This document shows, piece after piece, positions 28,748 to 38,361 of a stretch of 64,000 bases of DNA (positions within the stretch are counted from its first letter, which is position 1; each line of letters begins with the position of its first letter). The notes beneath the pieces were generated by a model. It saw only the letters and a program-made list of their open reading frames with translations. It made no database searches and had not been told where the DNA came from. Source of the stretch: Muribaculaceae bacterium (GTDB taxonomy: Bacteria > Bacteroidota > Bacteroidia > Bacteroidales > Muribaculaceae); the NCBI GenBank assembly GCA_023667285.1, contig JAMPAK010000001.1, forward strand, positions 154,091 to 218,090, in the 5' to 3' direction. A program made the position numbers and the translations under genes.

Positions 28748-29766
28748 TGTCTGTGGTTGTCATACATGATTCTGTCCCCCTCAAGTCGGAGAGGAGACGG
28801 AATATTATTTTCAAAGAGTTGGCCTGTGCCGAGTCCTTGAGGGAGGGTGGGAGAATGGTGCGCTGTCCACTGGGCTATTGCATTCAACCCAATATCGCTC
28901 TCAAGTGCAGACGTGGCCCACCATCCAGTCCCATGCTCTCCGGCCGCCTCTATCCACTCATTCCCGGCAGTGAAGCCACCTATTAATGTAGGCTTGATTA
29001 TTATATATTTGGGCTTGATTGTCTCAAGCATTCTATGACGCTCATCATGGGTTGTGATAGATATCAGTTCTTCATCGAGAGCAATGGGGATAGGCGACTG
29101 ACGGCATATTCTCGACATCTCCTCCCATTGCCCTGCCTTGATGGGCTGTTCAAGTGAGTGAATGTTGAATGCTGCCAGACGCTCAAGTTTTCTCAGCGCC
29201 TCTTCTCGCGTGAATGCACCGTTTGCATCCAGTCGCAACTCAGCCTCCGGGGCTATTGAGCGAAGAAGCCCAAGCAGCGCCATTTCACGTTCAAAGTCAA
29301 TTCCTCCTATCTTGATTTTGACACAAGTGAACCCTGCCTCAATCTTATCTTTCATTCTCCCGACCATCTCCTCCTCAGTCCCCATCCAGACCAGGCCGTT
29401 AATTTTGAGGGAACTCTCGCCATTCCTCCAGTCTCCGGGAAAGAGGGTTCTCAGGCTTCCTCTCCGATAGTCCAATATGGCTGATTCAAGCCCCATCCTT
29501 ATTGATGGCCAATGCACAATCTCAGGTGAGACCAATGCACTCAATGGGTCAGCACATATCAACTTTAGCATCCTCTCATATCCGGGCCGGTCATCATAAC
29601 TCAAGCCTCTGAACAAGGCTGACTCACCTATTCCATAAGAATCAGGCATTTCATCGTCCCAAACCTTTATGAAATAAGTGTCCTTCTGCCTCATCCGCTC
29701 TCTAGATGTGACGGCAGTGAAACGGAAATCAAGCCGATAACGGCACCAGGCTCCTCTCAACATCAA
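28717..29766 (-). CDS. menC: o-Succinylbenzoate synthase MenC
   Basis: This 349-residue enolase-superfamily enzyme dehydrates SHCHC to o-succinylbenzoate. Visible elements are the catalytic lysine motif VKIKIGG (about residues 148-154), the metal ligand strand [10 protein letters not shown] (about 176-185), LEQPI (about 209-213) and ALDEEL (about 233-238), with a late lysine in [11 protein letters not shown]. It overlaps menB by ATGA (29763-29766). Together with MenB and MenE it covers consecutive menaquinone steps; menF, menD and menH are not in this window. Confidence 0.94.
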   Translation of the reverse strand: MMLRGAWCRYRLDFRFTAVTSRERMRQKDTYFIKVWDDEMPDSYGIGESALFRGLSYDDRPGYERMLKLICADPLSALVSPEIVHWPSIRMGLESAILDYRRGSLRTLFPGDWRNGESSLKINGLVWMGTEEEMVGRMKDKIEAGFTCVKIKIGGIDFEREMALLGLLRSIAPEAELRLDANGAFTREEALRKLERLAAFNIHSLEQPIKAGQWEEMSRICRQSPIPIALDEELISITTHDERHRMLETIKPKYIIIKPTLIGGFTAGNEWIEAAGEHGTGWWATSALESDIGLNAIAQWTAHHSPTLPQGLGTGQLFENNIPSPLRLEGDRIMYDNHRQWLIPQLEWN

Positions 29767-30581
29767 GGGAACATGGGAAATTGACCGAAATCAGGATCTC
29801 TTTTTTCCAGGAAGGCATTCTTACCCTCCTGAGCCTCCGGCATGAGATAGTAAAGCAGAGTAGCATCTCCTGCAAACTCCATCAGTCCGGCCTGTCCGTC
29901 GAGTTCGGCATTTAAGGCACGCTTTATCATGCGTATGGCCATGGGTGATCGTTTCAGAATGGTCTCACACCATTCCACGGTCTCATCCTCAAGTCTTTCT
30001 AAAGGAACGACAGCATTAATCATCCCCATATCCAGTGCTTCCTGTGCTGAGTACTGTCGGCATAGATACCAGATTTCCCTCGCTTTCTTCTGCCCGACAC
30101 ACCTGGCAAGATAAGAGGAGCCGAAGCCGGCATCAAAACTTCCCACTTTAGGCCCAGTTTGCCCAAACCTTGCATTTTCCGATGCGATAGAGAGGTCACA
30201 CACCACATTCAGCACATTTCCTCCGCCGATGGCATAGCCGTTGACCATGGCTATCACAGGCTTGGGAATCGAACGGATAGCCCTATGCAGTTCAAGCACA
30301 TTGAGCCTTGGAGTACCATCATCATCAATATATCCCCCTGATCCTTTGTAATTCTGGTCGCCTCCAGAACAGAATGCCTTGGTTCCTGCACCCGTCAGTA
30401 TCACTACTCCGATGCCTGAGTCGGAACGGCATATCGACATGGCATCCAGCATCTCTGTGTTGGTTTTGGGCCGGAAAGCATTATATACCTCCGGGCGGTT
30501 AATTGTTATCTTCGCTATGCGGCCATAACGCTCAAAAAGTATATCTTCATACTCCTTTATCTCAGTCCATTCTCGTTTCAT
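29763..30581 (-). CDS. menB: 1,4-Dihydroxy-2-naphthoyl-CoA synthase MenB
   Basis: This 272-residue crotonase-family enzyme cyclises o-succinylbenzoyl-CoA. The oxyanion-hole [10 protein letters not shown] block near residue 90-100, [17 protein letters not shown] near 132-148 and [16 protein letters not shown] near 164-179 are MenB-specific. The start at the ATG of [10 protein letters not shown] matches homologues; the longer frame begins upstream of the likely promoter. It heads the menB-menC-menE operon. Confidence 0.96.
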   Translation of the reverse strand: MKREWTEIKEYEDILFERYGRIAKITINRPEVYNAFRPKTNTEMLDAMSICRSDSGIGVVILTGAGTKAFCSGGDQNYKGSGGYIDDDGTPRLNVLELHRAIRSIPKPVIAMVNGYAIGGGNVLNVVCDLSIASENARFGQTGPKVGSFDAGFGSSYLARCVGQKKAREIWYLCRQYSAQEALDMGMINAVVPLERLEDETVEWCETILKRSPMAIRMIKRALNAELDGQAGLMEFAGDATLLYYLMPEAQEGKNAFLEKRDPDFGQFPMFP

Positions 30582-30607
30582 ATCAGTAATATTGAGTTTT
30601 CGAAGGG

Positions 30608-30615
30608 CAAATTTA
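30608..30615 (-). promoter_or_regulatory. -7 element of the menBCE operon
   Basis: TAAATTTG on the minus strand (30615-30608) fits the -7 consensus and lies 26 bases before the menB ATG. No good -33 TTTG is seen. It is back to back with the rpsO promoter. Confidence 0.5.
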
Positions 30616-30629
30616 CAAAAAATCATCTG

Positions 30630-30637
30630 TATATTTG
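30630..30637 (+). promoter_or_regulatory. -7 element of rpsO
   Basis: TATATTTG at 30630-30637 matches the -7 consensus. The predicted leader to rpsO is about 90 bases, long enough for S15 autoregulation, but I cannot identify a specific structure in it. Confidence 0.55.
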
Positions 30638-30733
30638 CACACTTCGTGGATTATTACTAATTTTGTGCGCTCATTCAGAGCAACACCAATTCATAATCAT
30701 TCCCATATACTAACACTTTAAACATCTGTCTCA

Positions 30734-31009
30734 ATGCATTTGAACTCTGATGAAAAAGTAGAAATCTTTGAGAAGTACGGTAAGGGTAAGACTGACACTG
30801 GCTCGCCTGAAGCACAGATTGCATTATTCTCCGTCCGTATCGCTCACTTGACCGAACATCTTCGGGCAAACCACAAAGATTATACCACAGCCCGCGCCCT
30901 CAAGGCCCTTGTAGGCAAGCGTCGTCGTCTCCTTGACTATCTCATCCGCAAGGACATCAACCGCTATCGTGCCATCATCGCCCAGAAGGAGCTCGGCATC
31001 CGTAAGTAA
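30734..31009 (+). CDS. rpsO: 30S ribosomal protein S15
   Basis: This 91-residue primary 16S rRNA-binding protein organises the central domain of the small subunit. The sequence has the conserved TGSPEAQIALFSVRIAHLTEHL stretch (quoted in part: GSPEAQIALFSVRI, near residues 23-36) and the C-terminal KRRRLLDYL near 62-70. Length is standard. It is a single-gene unit with a perfect-stem terminator. Confidence 0.98.
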   Translation: MHLNSDEKVEIFEKYGKGKTDTGSPEAQIALFSVRIAHLTEHLRANHKDYTTARALKALVGKRRRLLDYLIRKDINRYRAIIAQKELGIRK

Positions 31010-31039
31010 TTCCAACTTCGGATATCAGCGACCGCTTAA

Positions 31040-31086
31040 GTGTCCCGAATCTTGTTCCAATGCAGGATTCGGGACACTGAATTTTT
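31040..31086 (+). terminator. Terminator of rpsO
   Basis: GTGTCCCGAATC (31040-31051) pairs perfectly over 12 bases with GATTCGGGACAC (31066-31077), with a 14-base loop and a TTTTT run just after. Confidence 0.9.
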
Positions 31087-31128
31087 ACAATAAATGTTAA
31101 ACACACCTAGCGTATGCGGAATCTTTAC

Positions 31129-31136
31129 TATATTTG
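31129..31136 (+). promoter_or_regulatory. -7 element upstream of the ECF sigma factor gene
   Basis: TATATTTG fits the primary-sigma -7 consensus, with no recognisable TTTG at -33. The leader would be about 45 bases. An additional autoregulatory sigma site cannot be excluded. Confidence 0.45.
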
Positions 31137-31182
31137 TACTCGTTATCCACAGAGTTAGTTACAATCCCCCGAAGGACTAGGC

Positions 31183-31767
31183 ATGACTGAGAAAGCCAAT
31201 ACCACCACACAGAACAAGGCCAATCTCGACAATGAGGATCTTGTGAATCGTCTGCGCGACCCGCAGACACGACGCAGTGCCTTCGGGGATATGATAAGAC
31301 TATATTCCGATCCTCTCTATCGACAAATTCGCCGTCTGGTGCAGAGCCATGAGGATGCTAATGACCTTCTGCAGAACACATTCATGAAGGCATGGCAGAA
31401 CATCGACAACTTCCGGGGCGATGCCCGGCTATCAACCTGGCTGTATAAGATAGCCATCAACGAGAGCATATCCCATCTTGAGAGGGAGCGCAAACGTCAG
31501 GGCATTTCCATAGATGACCAAGAGGGATATCTCATAAATCTCATTGAAGCCGACAAGGATGTGGACGGCGACGAACTGGCCAAGCGGCTCAGGGAAGCCG
31601 TTGCTACACTCCCTGAGAAACAGAGGATTGTCTTCAATATGAAATATTATGACGACATGAAATACGAACAGATGTCTGAGATTCTTGGGACATCTGTCGG
31701 GGCGCTTAAGGCTTCATATCATCTCGCTGTAAAGAAAATAGAAAAAATTTTTTCAGATGATGATTAA
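31183..31767 (+). CDS. ECF-type RNA polymerase sigma factor
   Basis: This 194-residue sigma-70 family protein has only regions 2 and 4. Region 2 includes DANDLLQNTFMKAWQNIDNFRGDARLSTWLYKIAINE (quoted in parts: LLQNTFMKAWQNI, STWLYKIAINE, near 57-105). Region 4 includes LPEKQRIVFNMKYYDDMKYEQMSEIL (quoted in part: LPEKQRIVFNMKYY, near 145-158). It heads a four-gene plus-strand group with a small membrane protein, a Spy-like exported protein and an alpha-2-macroglobulin, pointing to an envelope-stress regulon. The target promoters are unknown. Confidence 0.92.
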   Translation: MTEKANTTTQNKANLDNEDLVNRLRDPQTRRSAFGDMIRLYSDPLYRQIRRLVQSHEDANDLLQNTFMKAWQNIDNFRGDARLSTWLYKIAINESISHLERERKRQGISIDDQEGYLINLIEADKDVDGDELAKRLREAVATLPEKQRIVFNMKYYDDMKYEQMSEILGTSVGALKASYHLAVKKIEKIFSDDD

Positions 31768-31814
31768 ACCTATGGCTCCCCGTAAAGTCTAATATTATAA
31801 ATGCGTAATAAGAT

Positions 31815-32246
31815 ATGAATAACATTCTTGACAAGGCCGATCGAAGAGACGGTATCACCGTCCCTGACGGATATTTCGAGGAGTTTGCCCGAAAAATGGA
31901 GGCAACGCTCCCCGAAATGGAATGGGAGCGCCCCGCCACAAGGGTTATCCCGCGCTCTCTATGGCAGAGAGTTAGGCCATATGTCTATCTCGCTGCAATG
32001 TTCCTCGGTGTGTGGACAATGATGAATGTGTTCGATTTTGTCCGCTCATCTGCAGGGCTTGGTGTCGAGAACAGCGTTGTTCTGGCAGAAGCCCTTGGCA
32101 ATGACCACTTCATGAACTACTATTTCATGGGAGAAGGGGATATTGATGAATATTCAATCATGGAGGATCTCTACGACGACGGATTCACACCGGCCGAACT
32201 CGCAGACTTCCCGTCTGATTCTGAATCCTATACAATAGACATCTAA
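31815..32246 (+). CDS. Small single-pass membrane protein, possible anti-sigma factor
   Basis: This 143-residue protein has a basic and acidic cytoplasmic N-terminus (VPDGYFEEFARKMEATLPEME), one transmembrane helix at about residues 57-76, and a very acidic C-terminal tail. The N-in, C-out topology and position right after an ECF sigma gene suggest an anti-sigma factor. The VPDGYFEEF motif recurs in such Bacteroidota proteins, from memory. No canonical ZAS zinc motif is visible. Functional assignment is inference from context. Confidence 0.75.
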   Translation: MNNILDKADRRDGITVPDGYFEEFARKMEATLPEMEWERPATRVIPRSLWQRVRPYVYLAAMFLGVWTMMNVFDFVRSSAGLGVENSVVLAEALGNDHFMNYYFMGEGDIDEYSIMEDLYDDGFTPAELADFPSDSESYTIDI

Positions 32247-32256
32247 ATCTATCGAC

Positions 32257-32793
32257 ATGCAAAGATTTATATCGATTGTGTTTTCCATCCTTCTTACTCT
32301 CGGCGCGATGGCTCAGAAGCAGACCAGCAAGGATGAGTGGATGAAGGAGATGCAGCAGTACAAGAACGAATTCATGGCTCGTCGCCTCGAACTCACTGAG
32401 GAGCAGAAAGCCAAGTTTATACCTCTCTATACTCAGATGGACAAAGAGGTCCGTTCTGTTGTCGACCAATCCATGAAGATGGTTTCTGATGTAAAGAAAA
32501 AAGGTGCAGCCGCGACTGAACTGGAAAAAGAGAAGGCAGCACAGGCTCAGTTTGAATGTAAGGTGAGGGAGGGTCAGATTGAGATGAAATATTACAAGAA
32601 GTTCAAGGAGATTCTGACCCCTGACCAACTTCTTCGGGTTAAGGACGCCGAGCGCAAGTTTGCCAAAGAACTCTGGAAGAAACATCGTGAGCGCAATGAC
32701 AAGGCAAAGACTACTTCTAAGCCCAAACCTAAAACCGACAAGCCAAAAACTGAAAGTAAAGATAAGAAACCCGATAAGAAAGATAAGAAGTAG
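32257..32793 (+). CDS. Exported Spy/LTXXQ-like protein
   Basis: This 178-residue protein has a signal peptide (about 1-19, ending AMAQ) and a helical mature part. The segment LELTEEQKAKFIPLYTQMDKEVR (quoted in part: LTEEQKAKFIPLY, near 45-57) and a second LTPDQLLRVKDAERKF near 124-139 resemble the LTXXQ repeats of Spy/CpxP periplasmic chaperones. The last 35 residues are a Lys/Pro/Thr-rich tail. It lies 10 bases after the putative anti-sigma gene. A sensory or chaperone role in envelope stress is plausible but unproven. Confidence 0.8.
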   Translation: MQRFISIVFSILLTLGAMAQKQTSKDEWMKEMQQYKNEFMARRLELTEEQKAKFIPLYTQMDKEVRSVVDQSMKMVSDVKKKGAAATELEKEKAAQAQFECKVREGQIEMKYYKKFKEILTPDQLLRVKDAERKFAKELWKKHRERNDKAKTTSKPKPKTDKPKTESKDKKPDKKDKK

Positions 32794-32817
32794 GGTAGTA
32801 TATCCCTAATCTCAGAA

Positions 32818-35800
32818 ATGACACGTTTACTATTTTTGCTTATATTTTATTGGGCGTTTCTTCAGGCATCAGCTGTAGAGACGCCTGATTTTGCTTATCC
32901 TAAGACGGTAAGTGAAGAATCCGTCCGTAATCTTGCCAAGGCGCTTGCTTCAAACGATGGGCCGTTGACGGTGCGTTCTGCCATGGATCTCTTCATGGCC
33001 AAGTCCATGATCTCAACTGACAGTATCTCCTCATCTCTTCATCTACTTGACAATCTGAGGAGTAACGTGAAGTCTCCCGTCGCTGCATCACTCCTTTCGC
33101 TTCTAGAGGCCGAGGCATATAGTCAGTTGTACAGCCGTGACCGTTGGAAATATGACAGGCGCGAACTTCCGCTATCTCCCATCCCCGGTCTCTATACAGA
33201 ATGGAGCGGACTGCAGTTCCGGACAAGGATCAAGCAATTGACAGACAGCGCCATCATGGATATTCCAGGTCTGATGAACACTCCTATTTCAGCCTGGAAA
33301 GATGTGATTGTTGTAGACCACGAGACTGAAATATATTACCCATCGATGTTTGTCTTTGTCGCAAGAAAAGTCATTGACATTCTGGGTGACATGAATATCC
33401 GAAATTCCGGTAATGACAAAGCAGAGATTTTGAGACTGTACGACAGTCTGCTTCATTCATGCTCACCGGGCACTGCGCCATACATCTCTGCTCAATTAGG
33501 CAAGATGCAGTTTCTTGGACAGAATAGTTTCAAGGAAATGATGTCGTTCTACAACGGCTATACAAGCGCTGCTACCGGCTCACCAACATCAGAATATGCA
33601 GGGGACATCCTTTGCGACATAGGTATGCCAGAAATCGGCTCACTGGAATCTCGACTGCTTTACACAACCATAAAAGACTTTCTGAAATCCTATCCTGATT
33701 TTCGTCGCAAAGGCTGTCTGAAGAATCAGATTTCCAATCTTTCTGCCCAAAGTGTGAATGTCGAGGCTCCACAACTGACCGGGCCCGGGCGTGACAACCA
33801 GATCAGAGTCACACTCACTAATGTAGCTGAAGCGAGAATTATGATTTATAATGTCTCGTCGACTTCCTCAAAAGAAAGGAACTACACCCTTAAGCGTGGA
33901 ACCTCACTTCCTCAGCCTATTGCGTCTATCGGCTTGAAACTTACGGGGAGAAGTGTACCGTTTCAAACAGATACAGTCATCAACTACTCATTTAATAGGC
34001 CAGGCCTCTATATAGCTGTCCCTGAATTTGATGGGATGAGAAAAGGTGGCACGAAGAGTTGGAATAAAATCTTTGTCAGCGACATCTCACTCTCCACAAC
34101 GGGTTTTAATAAAACAGACGTATGGGCAGTAAACCCGATGGACGGCAAACCGCTGGAGGGCGTTGAGATGGCCATCCATTATGATTCCCGTCGTTCAGAA
34201 CAAGGTCCATACTCTCTAGGCAAGACAAACACAGACGGTTATGTCTCTGTCCAAGAAGGCTCAGGGTTGGTCACAGCCAAATTTGGCAACGACCGCTTTG
34301 CTTATCCCGTATATGCCTATACATACTCCAATTATACTCCTCAAACATGGAGAACCGCAGTCGAAGGCTACTCATCGCTTCCTATATATCATCCGGGCGA
34401 CACGGCCCGGTGGTGTGCCGTCATATATGAGTATAAGTTTAACGAACATCGTCCCTGCCCGGGGAAGAGTGTTCAGGCAATTCTGACAGACCCTTCCGGC
34501 GTCGAACTCGACACACTCAATCTCACCTCAGATCGTTGGGGCAGAGTTGTGGGCGAGTTCCATCTCCCGTCGGCCGGCCTTACCGGAAACTATAATATCC
34601 GTGTGGATAACAGTTGGGGCGTTGTACAATTCATGGTGTCTGATTACAAACTGCCATCCTTCTTGATTGATTCTGCCAAGGCCACAAGGGGAATCCCGGT
34701 TGATGGAGATTTCACTATCTCAGGATTGATCAGAACCTATTCAGGCTTCCCATTGGCCGGTGCAAAAGTGAACATCGCGGTCTCAGTCACACAACGGCCC
34801 CGCTGGTGGATGCCGGGACAGACTTATAAGTTCTATGACACGGACACCATTGCTGATAATAATGGTAGATTCTCCATTCCCCTAACAAAGGAGACCATTG
34901 GGGCTTCACCTATTAAAAACGGATTTTATACAGTGACTATCTCCGCCACCTCCCCCTCAGGTGAATCTCAGGTAACTGAGGTTTACTTCACCAAGGGAGA
35001 GCGCTATATTATCAAATTGAATCTGCCTGAAAATTTGGAGATAAGAAATGGGAAAGTTCCATTAAAGGCTGAAGTAGTGACTTCCACAGATTCATTGACT
35101 GAAATTCCTGTCCGCCTTTCTGTCCTGAGACCTGACTCCACACTTGTACTATCAAGTTTTTTCACAGATATTGACCTCAACTCTGTTCCCTCCGGGAGAT
35201 ATATATTCAAGTTCACGGTCCCTGCTCCTTATGAGGCTGAGCCTGTGACGTCCACCACCATCTTATATCGTCCCTCTGACAAGGCCACACCACTCCCGGG
35301 CGCTCTACTGTGGAGTCCCGATTCAAATGTGACCACACATCCGTTAGGAAAAGGTGAATGGCTGTTCGCTACTGATTGCCCCACACACCTTCTTGTGGCT
35401 ATAACGACAGCCGACTTTCTGATTTCCCGTCGATGGGTCGAGGTGCCAGCAGGGATGGGACTTCTGCCAGTATCCATCCCCGAAGGTATAGATAATGCGA
35501 CTATGACCGTTGCTGCAACCGGCCTCTTCCGCTCGACCTCCAAGACAATCGAAATCAAAAGAGGCAAATCTGAGCGAGGCATCAGGCTGAATCTATTGAC
35601 TTTCCGCGACAGGCTTAAACCAGGTTCACGAGAAAGTTGGACTATCAAGGTCACAGACCTTGATGGAAAGAGCCGTGAAGCAGCAGTAGTAGCTGACCTC
35701 TATAACACAGCGCTAGATGCGCTCTCCTCATCTTCATGGACATTCTCCCCAGCCCGTACAGGTGGACGATACTTTTCATGGAACAGTTCACCCTTCGGAT

Positions 35801-38328
35801 CAATGGCATGGACATCGGCATATTCTGTTAATGACAAGATGAGCGAGTGTCCGGCTGAAATCATCTCAGACTTCAATACTTATGGCTACGGTCTTGTCCA
35901 GTCTCCGAGCCTCAGGAACGTCATGATACGAGAATATAAGTCCGCGGCGAAAAGCAGTGGTACAGAAGTGATTGCTACAGATGAAGTGATGGATATGGCC
36001 GGTGATTACGAAATGGCCGGGGTTTCTCTGTCAGCGGCTGATGCCGGGGGCACCGAGGAGTCTGCTGTTGAGGCAAACTCAGAGGCATCAACTATCACTC
36101 AGTTCAAGTACCGTCAATCTGAAGTTCCTCTGGCATTCTTCCATCCTGAGCTGACATCAGCACCGGATGGCACTCTGAGATTAGATTTTGAACTCCCTAA
36201 CGCCAACACTAAATGGGGTTTCAGAACCATAGCATGGACAGATTCCATACTCACAAGCAGCCTCTGCAAGGACTTCATTGCGGCTAAGCATGTGATGGTA
36301 CAGCCAAACCTGCCTCGGTTCCTGCGATCAGGCGATGTCGCTACATTGTCATGCCTTGTTATGAACTCAACAGACAGCGTCATGTCTCTGACTGTCGACA
36401 TTGAGTCTTTCAATCCCGAGGATGGCACAGTCATTGCCCGACAGTCCACAGATGTTATCCTCGCCCCGTCAGGATCGGACACCGCCGACTTCACATTAAC
36501 CGCACCTCAGCAGTCATCATTCATTGGCTATCGTGTCAAGGCCACTTCTTCGACGGGAGATTCGGATGGAGAACAGACTTTGATTCCAATACTGCCTGTC
36601 ACAACTGAGGTGATTGAGACCAGACCGTTCTATATTGCCCCTGATAGTTCGGTATTCGCCATGGACATCCCGCCAATCTCATCGGAAGGACGGCTGACAC
36701 TTCAATTATGCGAGAATCCTGTCTGGTATGTGGTGACAGCCCTTCCGGGACTTATTGACAAGGAGGCCACTACCTCCCCTGAGGCTGCGCGCTCTCTTTT
36801 TAGCGCCGCTGTCGCTGCCGGTCTCATGCATGACAACCCCATGATTGAGCAAGCGTTTCATGAGTGGGAGAATTCAGACAAGTCTGCATCCACCCTCACA
36901 TCCATGCTTGAACGCAATGACGAGTTGAAGACAGTACTTCTAAACTCCACTCCGTGGATGACAGAGGCGAGATCTGACACCGAGCGGATGGCACGCCTGA
37001 GTCTGCTTTTCGACAGAAAGATAATCTCAAGGACGATTTCTGATAATATCTCACTTCTCGCCAAACTATATCAGAATGGCGGATGGGCCTGGTGTTCTCA
37101 ATATCCTGAGAAATCCACATGGGCAACACGGTCAGTTCTCTCCCTTGCTGGTTATCTTGCCAGGCTCGGCTATCTCCCTGAGTCCAAGCAACTGAGGACA
37201 ATGCTATCGGAGGCTCTTGACGCCGACACCCGTGAGACTGTGAAGAGTTTTAATAAGCACCCTGAGAGCGACTACACATCCTATGTGATTCTCCATGACT
37301 TGTTCTCATCGCTAGGCATCGGATCTCCTGACCCCTCAGTGACCGATGCCACTATCAATAGAATAATCTCAGGATGGAAGCATCATTCTCTATCTGTCAA
37401 AGCGATGGATGCTATATTGCTCTACAATCATGGATATAAGCAGATGGCAAAGAAGTTGCTTTCTTCTATAAGCCAATTTGGCCAATCATCTCCCGAGAAG
37501 GGACTATGGTTCCCATCGCTTGGCGCAGATGCTGTTGTGCCGACAGCATTGATCCTGGAAGCATTCTCGCTGATAGAACCTGGTTGCGTAGAGGTTGACG
37601 CAATACGCCAATGGCTCGTTTTGCAGAAGGGCGCACAAGACTGGGGAAGTTCCATTGCGACTACAGATGTCATAGCAGTTTTCCTGCATTCTTCCACAAA
37701 ATGGATTGTTCCTGCAGGGGGGTGTCGTGTAGAACTCAATGGAGATGAGTTAAACATCTCAACGTCTGATCGTTTCATAGGTGAATATACCATCCCGCTT
37801 CCTACAACCGGAGGGACACTAAATATAACGAGACAGAGTGACACTCCGTCATGGGGAGCAATCTATAGTCAATCAACTGACTCCATCACGTCCGTGAAAA
37901 GTTCATCGTGTCCTGAACTCTCAATTAATAAACAACTGCTGTTGAAAAGGGCAAATATGCCTCCGGTCGTTGTAGATCAATCAACACCGCTTCATGTCGG
38001 AGACCGCATCACTGTCTCGCTGACTCTTCATGTGGACATAGACATGGATTATCTTGTCATTACCGACAGCCGTCCTGCCGCTTTCGAGCTTGTTGACCAA
38101 CTGCCTGGGCGAATTTACAGTGACGGTGTGTGCTTCTATAGAGAGAACCGTGATTCAGAAACACGGATTTTCATCGATAGGATTTCCCGTGGAGACTACA
38201 TCCTGACATATGATGTGTGGGTGAATAATCCCGGAACATTCTCATCGGGAATTGCGACCGTTCAGAGTCAGTATGCCCCACGCTTCTCTGCTCATTCCTC
38301 CGGATCGCTCATTGAGATATTCAGATAA
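32818..38328 (+). CDS. Alpha-2-macroglobulin family protein without thioester motif
   Basis: This 1836-residue exported protein has a signal peptide ending near ASA (residue 19). Long beta-rich repeats follow (MG domains), including an MG2-type segment near 425-520 (DVWAVNPMDGKPLEGVEMAI region) and the A2M segment PNLPRFLRSGDVATLSC near 1163. The C-terminal alpha-alpha toroid has LYQNGGWAWCSQYPEKSTWATR (quoted in part: NGGWAWCSQYPEKS) near 1417. The thioester motif CxEQ, which should sit near residue 1310 after NPVWYVVTALPGL, is absent, and no CxEQ occurs elsewhere. A bait-type insert rich in Ala, Glu and Ser is at about 1040-1095. It may be a noncovalent protease trap or structural envelope protein. 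Confidence 0.88.
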   Translation: MTRLLFLLIFYWAFLQASAVETPDFAYPKTVSEESVRNLAKALASNDGPLTVRSAMDLFMAKSMISTDSISSSLHLLDNLRSNVKSPVAASLLSLLEAEAYSQLYSRDRWKYDRRELPLSPIPGLYTEWSGLQFRTRIKQLTDSAIMDIPGLMNTPISAWKDVIVVDHETEIYYPSMFVFVARKVIDILGDMNIRNSGNDKAEILRLYDSLLHSCSPGTAPYISAQLGKMQFLGQNSFKEMMSFYNGYTSAATGSPTSEYAGDILCDIGMPEIGSLESRLLYTTIKDFLKSYPDFRRKGCLKNQISNLSAQSVNVEAPQLTGPGRDNQIRVTLTNVAEARIMIYNVSSTSSKERNYTLKRGTSLPQPIASIGLKLTGRSVPFQTDTVINYSFNRPGLYIAVPEFDGMRKGGTKSWNKIFVSDISLSTTGFNKTDVWAVNPMDGKPLEGVEMAIHYDSRRSEQGPYSLGKTNTDGYVSVQEGSGLVTAKFGNDRFAYPVYAYTYSNYTPQTWRTAVEGYSSLPIYHPGDTARWCAVIYEYKFNEHRPCPGKSVQAILTDPSGVELDTLNLTSDRWGRVVGEFHLPSAGLTGNYNIRVDNSWGVVQFMVSDYKLPSFLIDSAKATRGIPVDGDFTISGLIRTYSGFPLAGAKVNIAVSVTQRPRWWMPGQTYKFYDTDTIADNNGRFSIPLTKETIGASPIKNGFYTVTISATSPSGESQVTEVYFTKGERYIIKLNLPENLEIRNGKVPLKAEVVTSTDSLTEIPVRLSVLRPDSTLVLSSFFTDIDLNSVPSGRYIFKFTVPAPYEAEPVTSTTILYRPSDKATPLPGALLWSPDSNVTTHPLGKGEWLFATDCPTHLLVAITTADFLISRRWVEVPAGMGLLPVSIPEGIDNATMTVAATGLFRSTSKTIEIKRGKSERGIRLNLLTFRDRLKPGSRESWTIKVTDLDGKSREAAVVADLYNTALDALSSSSWTFSPARTGGRYFSWNSSPFGSMAWTSAYSVNDKMSECPAEIISDFNTYGYGLVQSPSLRNVMIREYKSAAKSSGTEVIATDEVMDMAGDYEMAGVSLSAADAGGTEESAVEANSEASTITQFKYRQSEVPLAFFHPELTSAPDGTLRLDFELPNANTKWGFRTIAWTDSILTSSLCKDFIAAKHVMVQPNLPRFLRSGDVATLSCLVMNSTDSVMSLTVDIESFNPEDGTVIARQSTDVILAPSGSDTADFTLTAPQQSSFIGYRVKATSSTGDSDGEQTLIPILPVTTEVIETRPFYIAPDSSVFAMDIPPISSEGRLTLQLCENPVWYVVTALPGLIDKEATTSPEAARSLFSAAVAAGLMHDNPMIEQAFHEWENSDKSASTLTSMLERNDELKTVLLNSTPWMTEARSDTERMARLSLLFDRKIISRTISDNISLLAKLYQNGGWAWCSQYPEKSTWATRSVLSLAGYLARLGYLPESKQLRTMLSEALDADTRETVKSFNKHPESDYTSYVILHDLFSSLGIGSPDPSVTDATINRIISGWKHHSLSVKAMDAILLYNHGYKQMAKKLLSSISQFGQSSPEKGLWFPSLGADAVVPTALILEAFSLIEPGCVEVDAIRQWLVLQKGAQDWGSSIATTDVIAVFLHSSTKWIVPAGGCRVELNGDELNISTSDRFIGEYTIPLPTTGGTLNITRQSDTPSWGAIYSQSTDSITSVKSSSCPELSINKQLLLKRANMPPVVVDQSTPLHVGDRITVSLTLHVDIDMDYLVITDSRPAAFELVDQLPGRIYSDGVCFYRENRDSETRIFIDRISRGDYILTYDVWVNNPGTFSSGIATVQSQYAPRFSAHSSGSLIEIFR

Positions 38329-38357
38329 AAAAATAAGGCCTTCGGGCCTTATTTTTT
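38328..38357. terminator. Bidirectional terminator between A2M and nitroreductase genes
   Basis: AATAAGGCC (38332-38340) pairs with GGCCTTATT (38345-38353) around a TTCG tetraloop. An A-run precedes it and a T-run follows it, so it can terminate both convergent genes. Confidence 0.9.
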
Positions 38358-38361
38358 ATCC

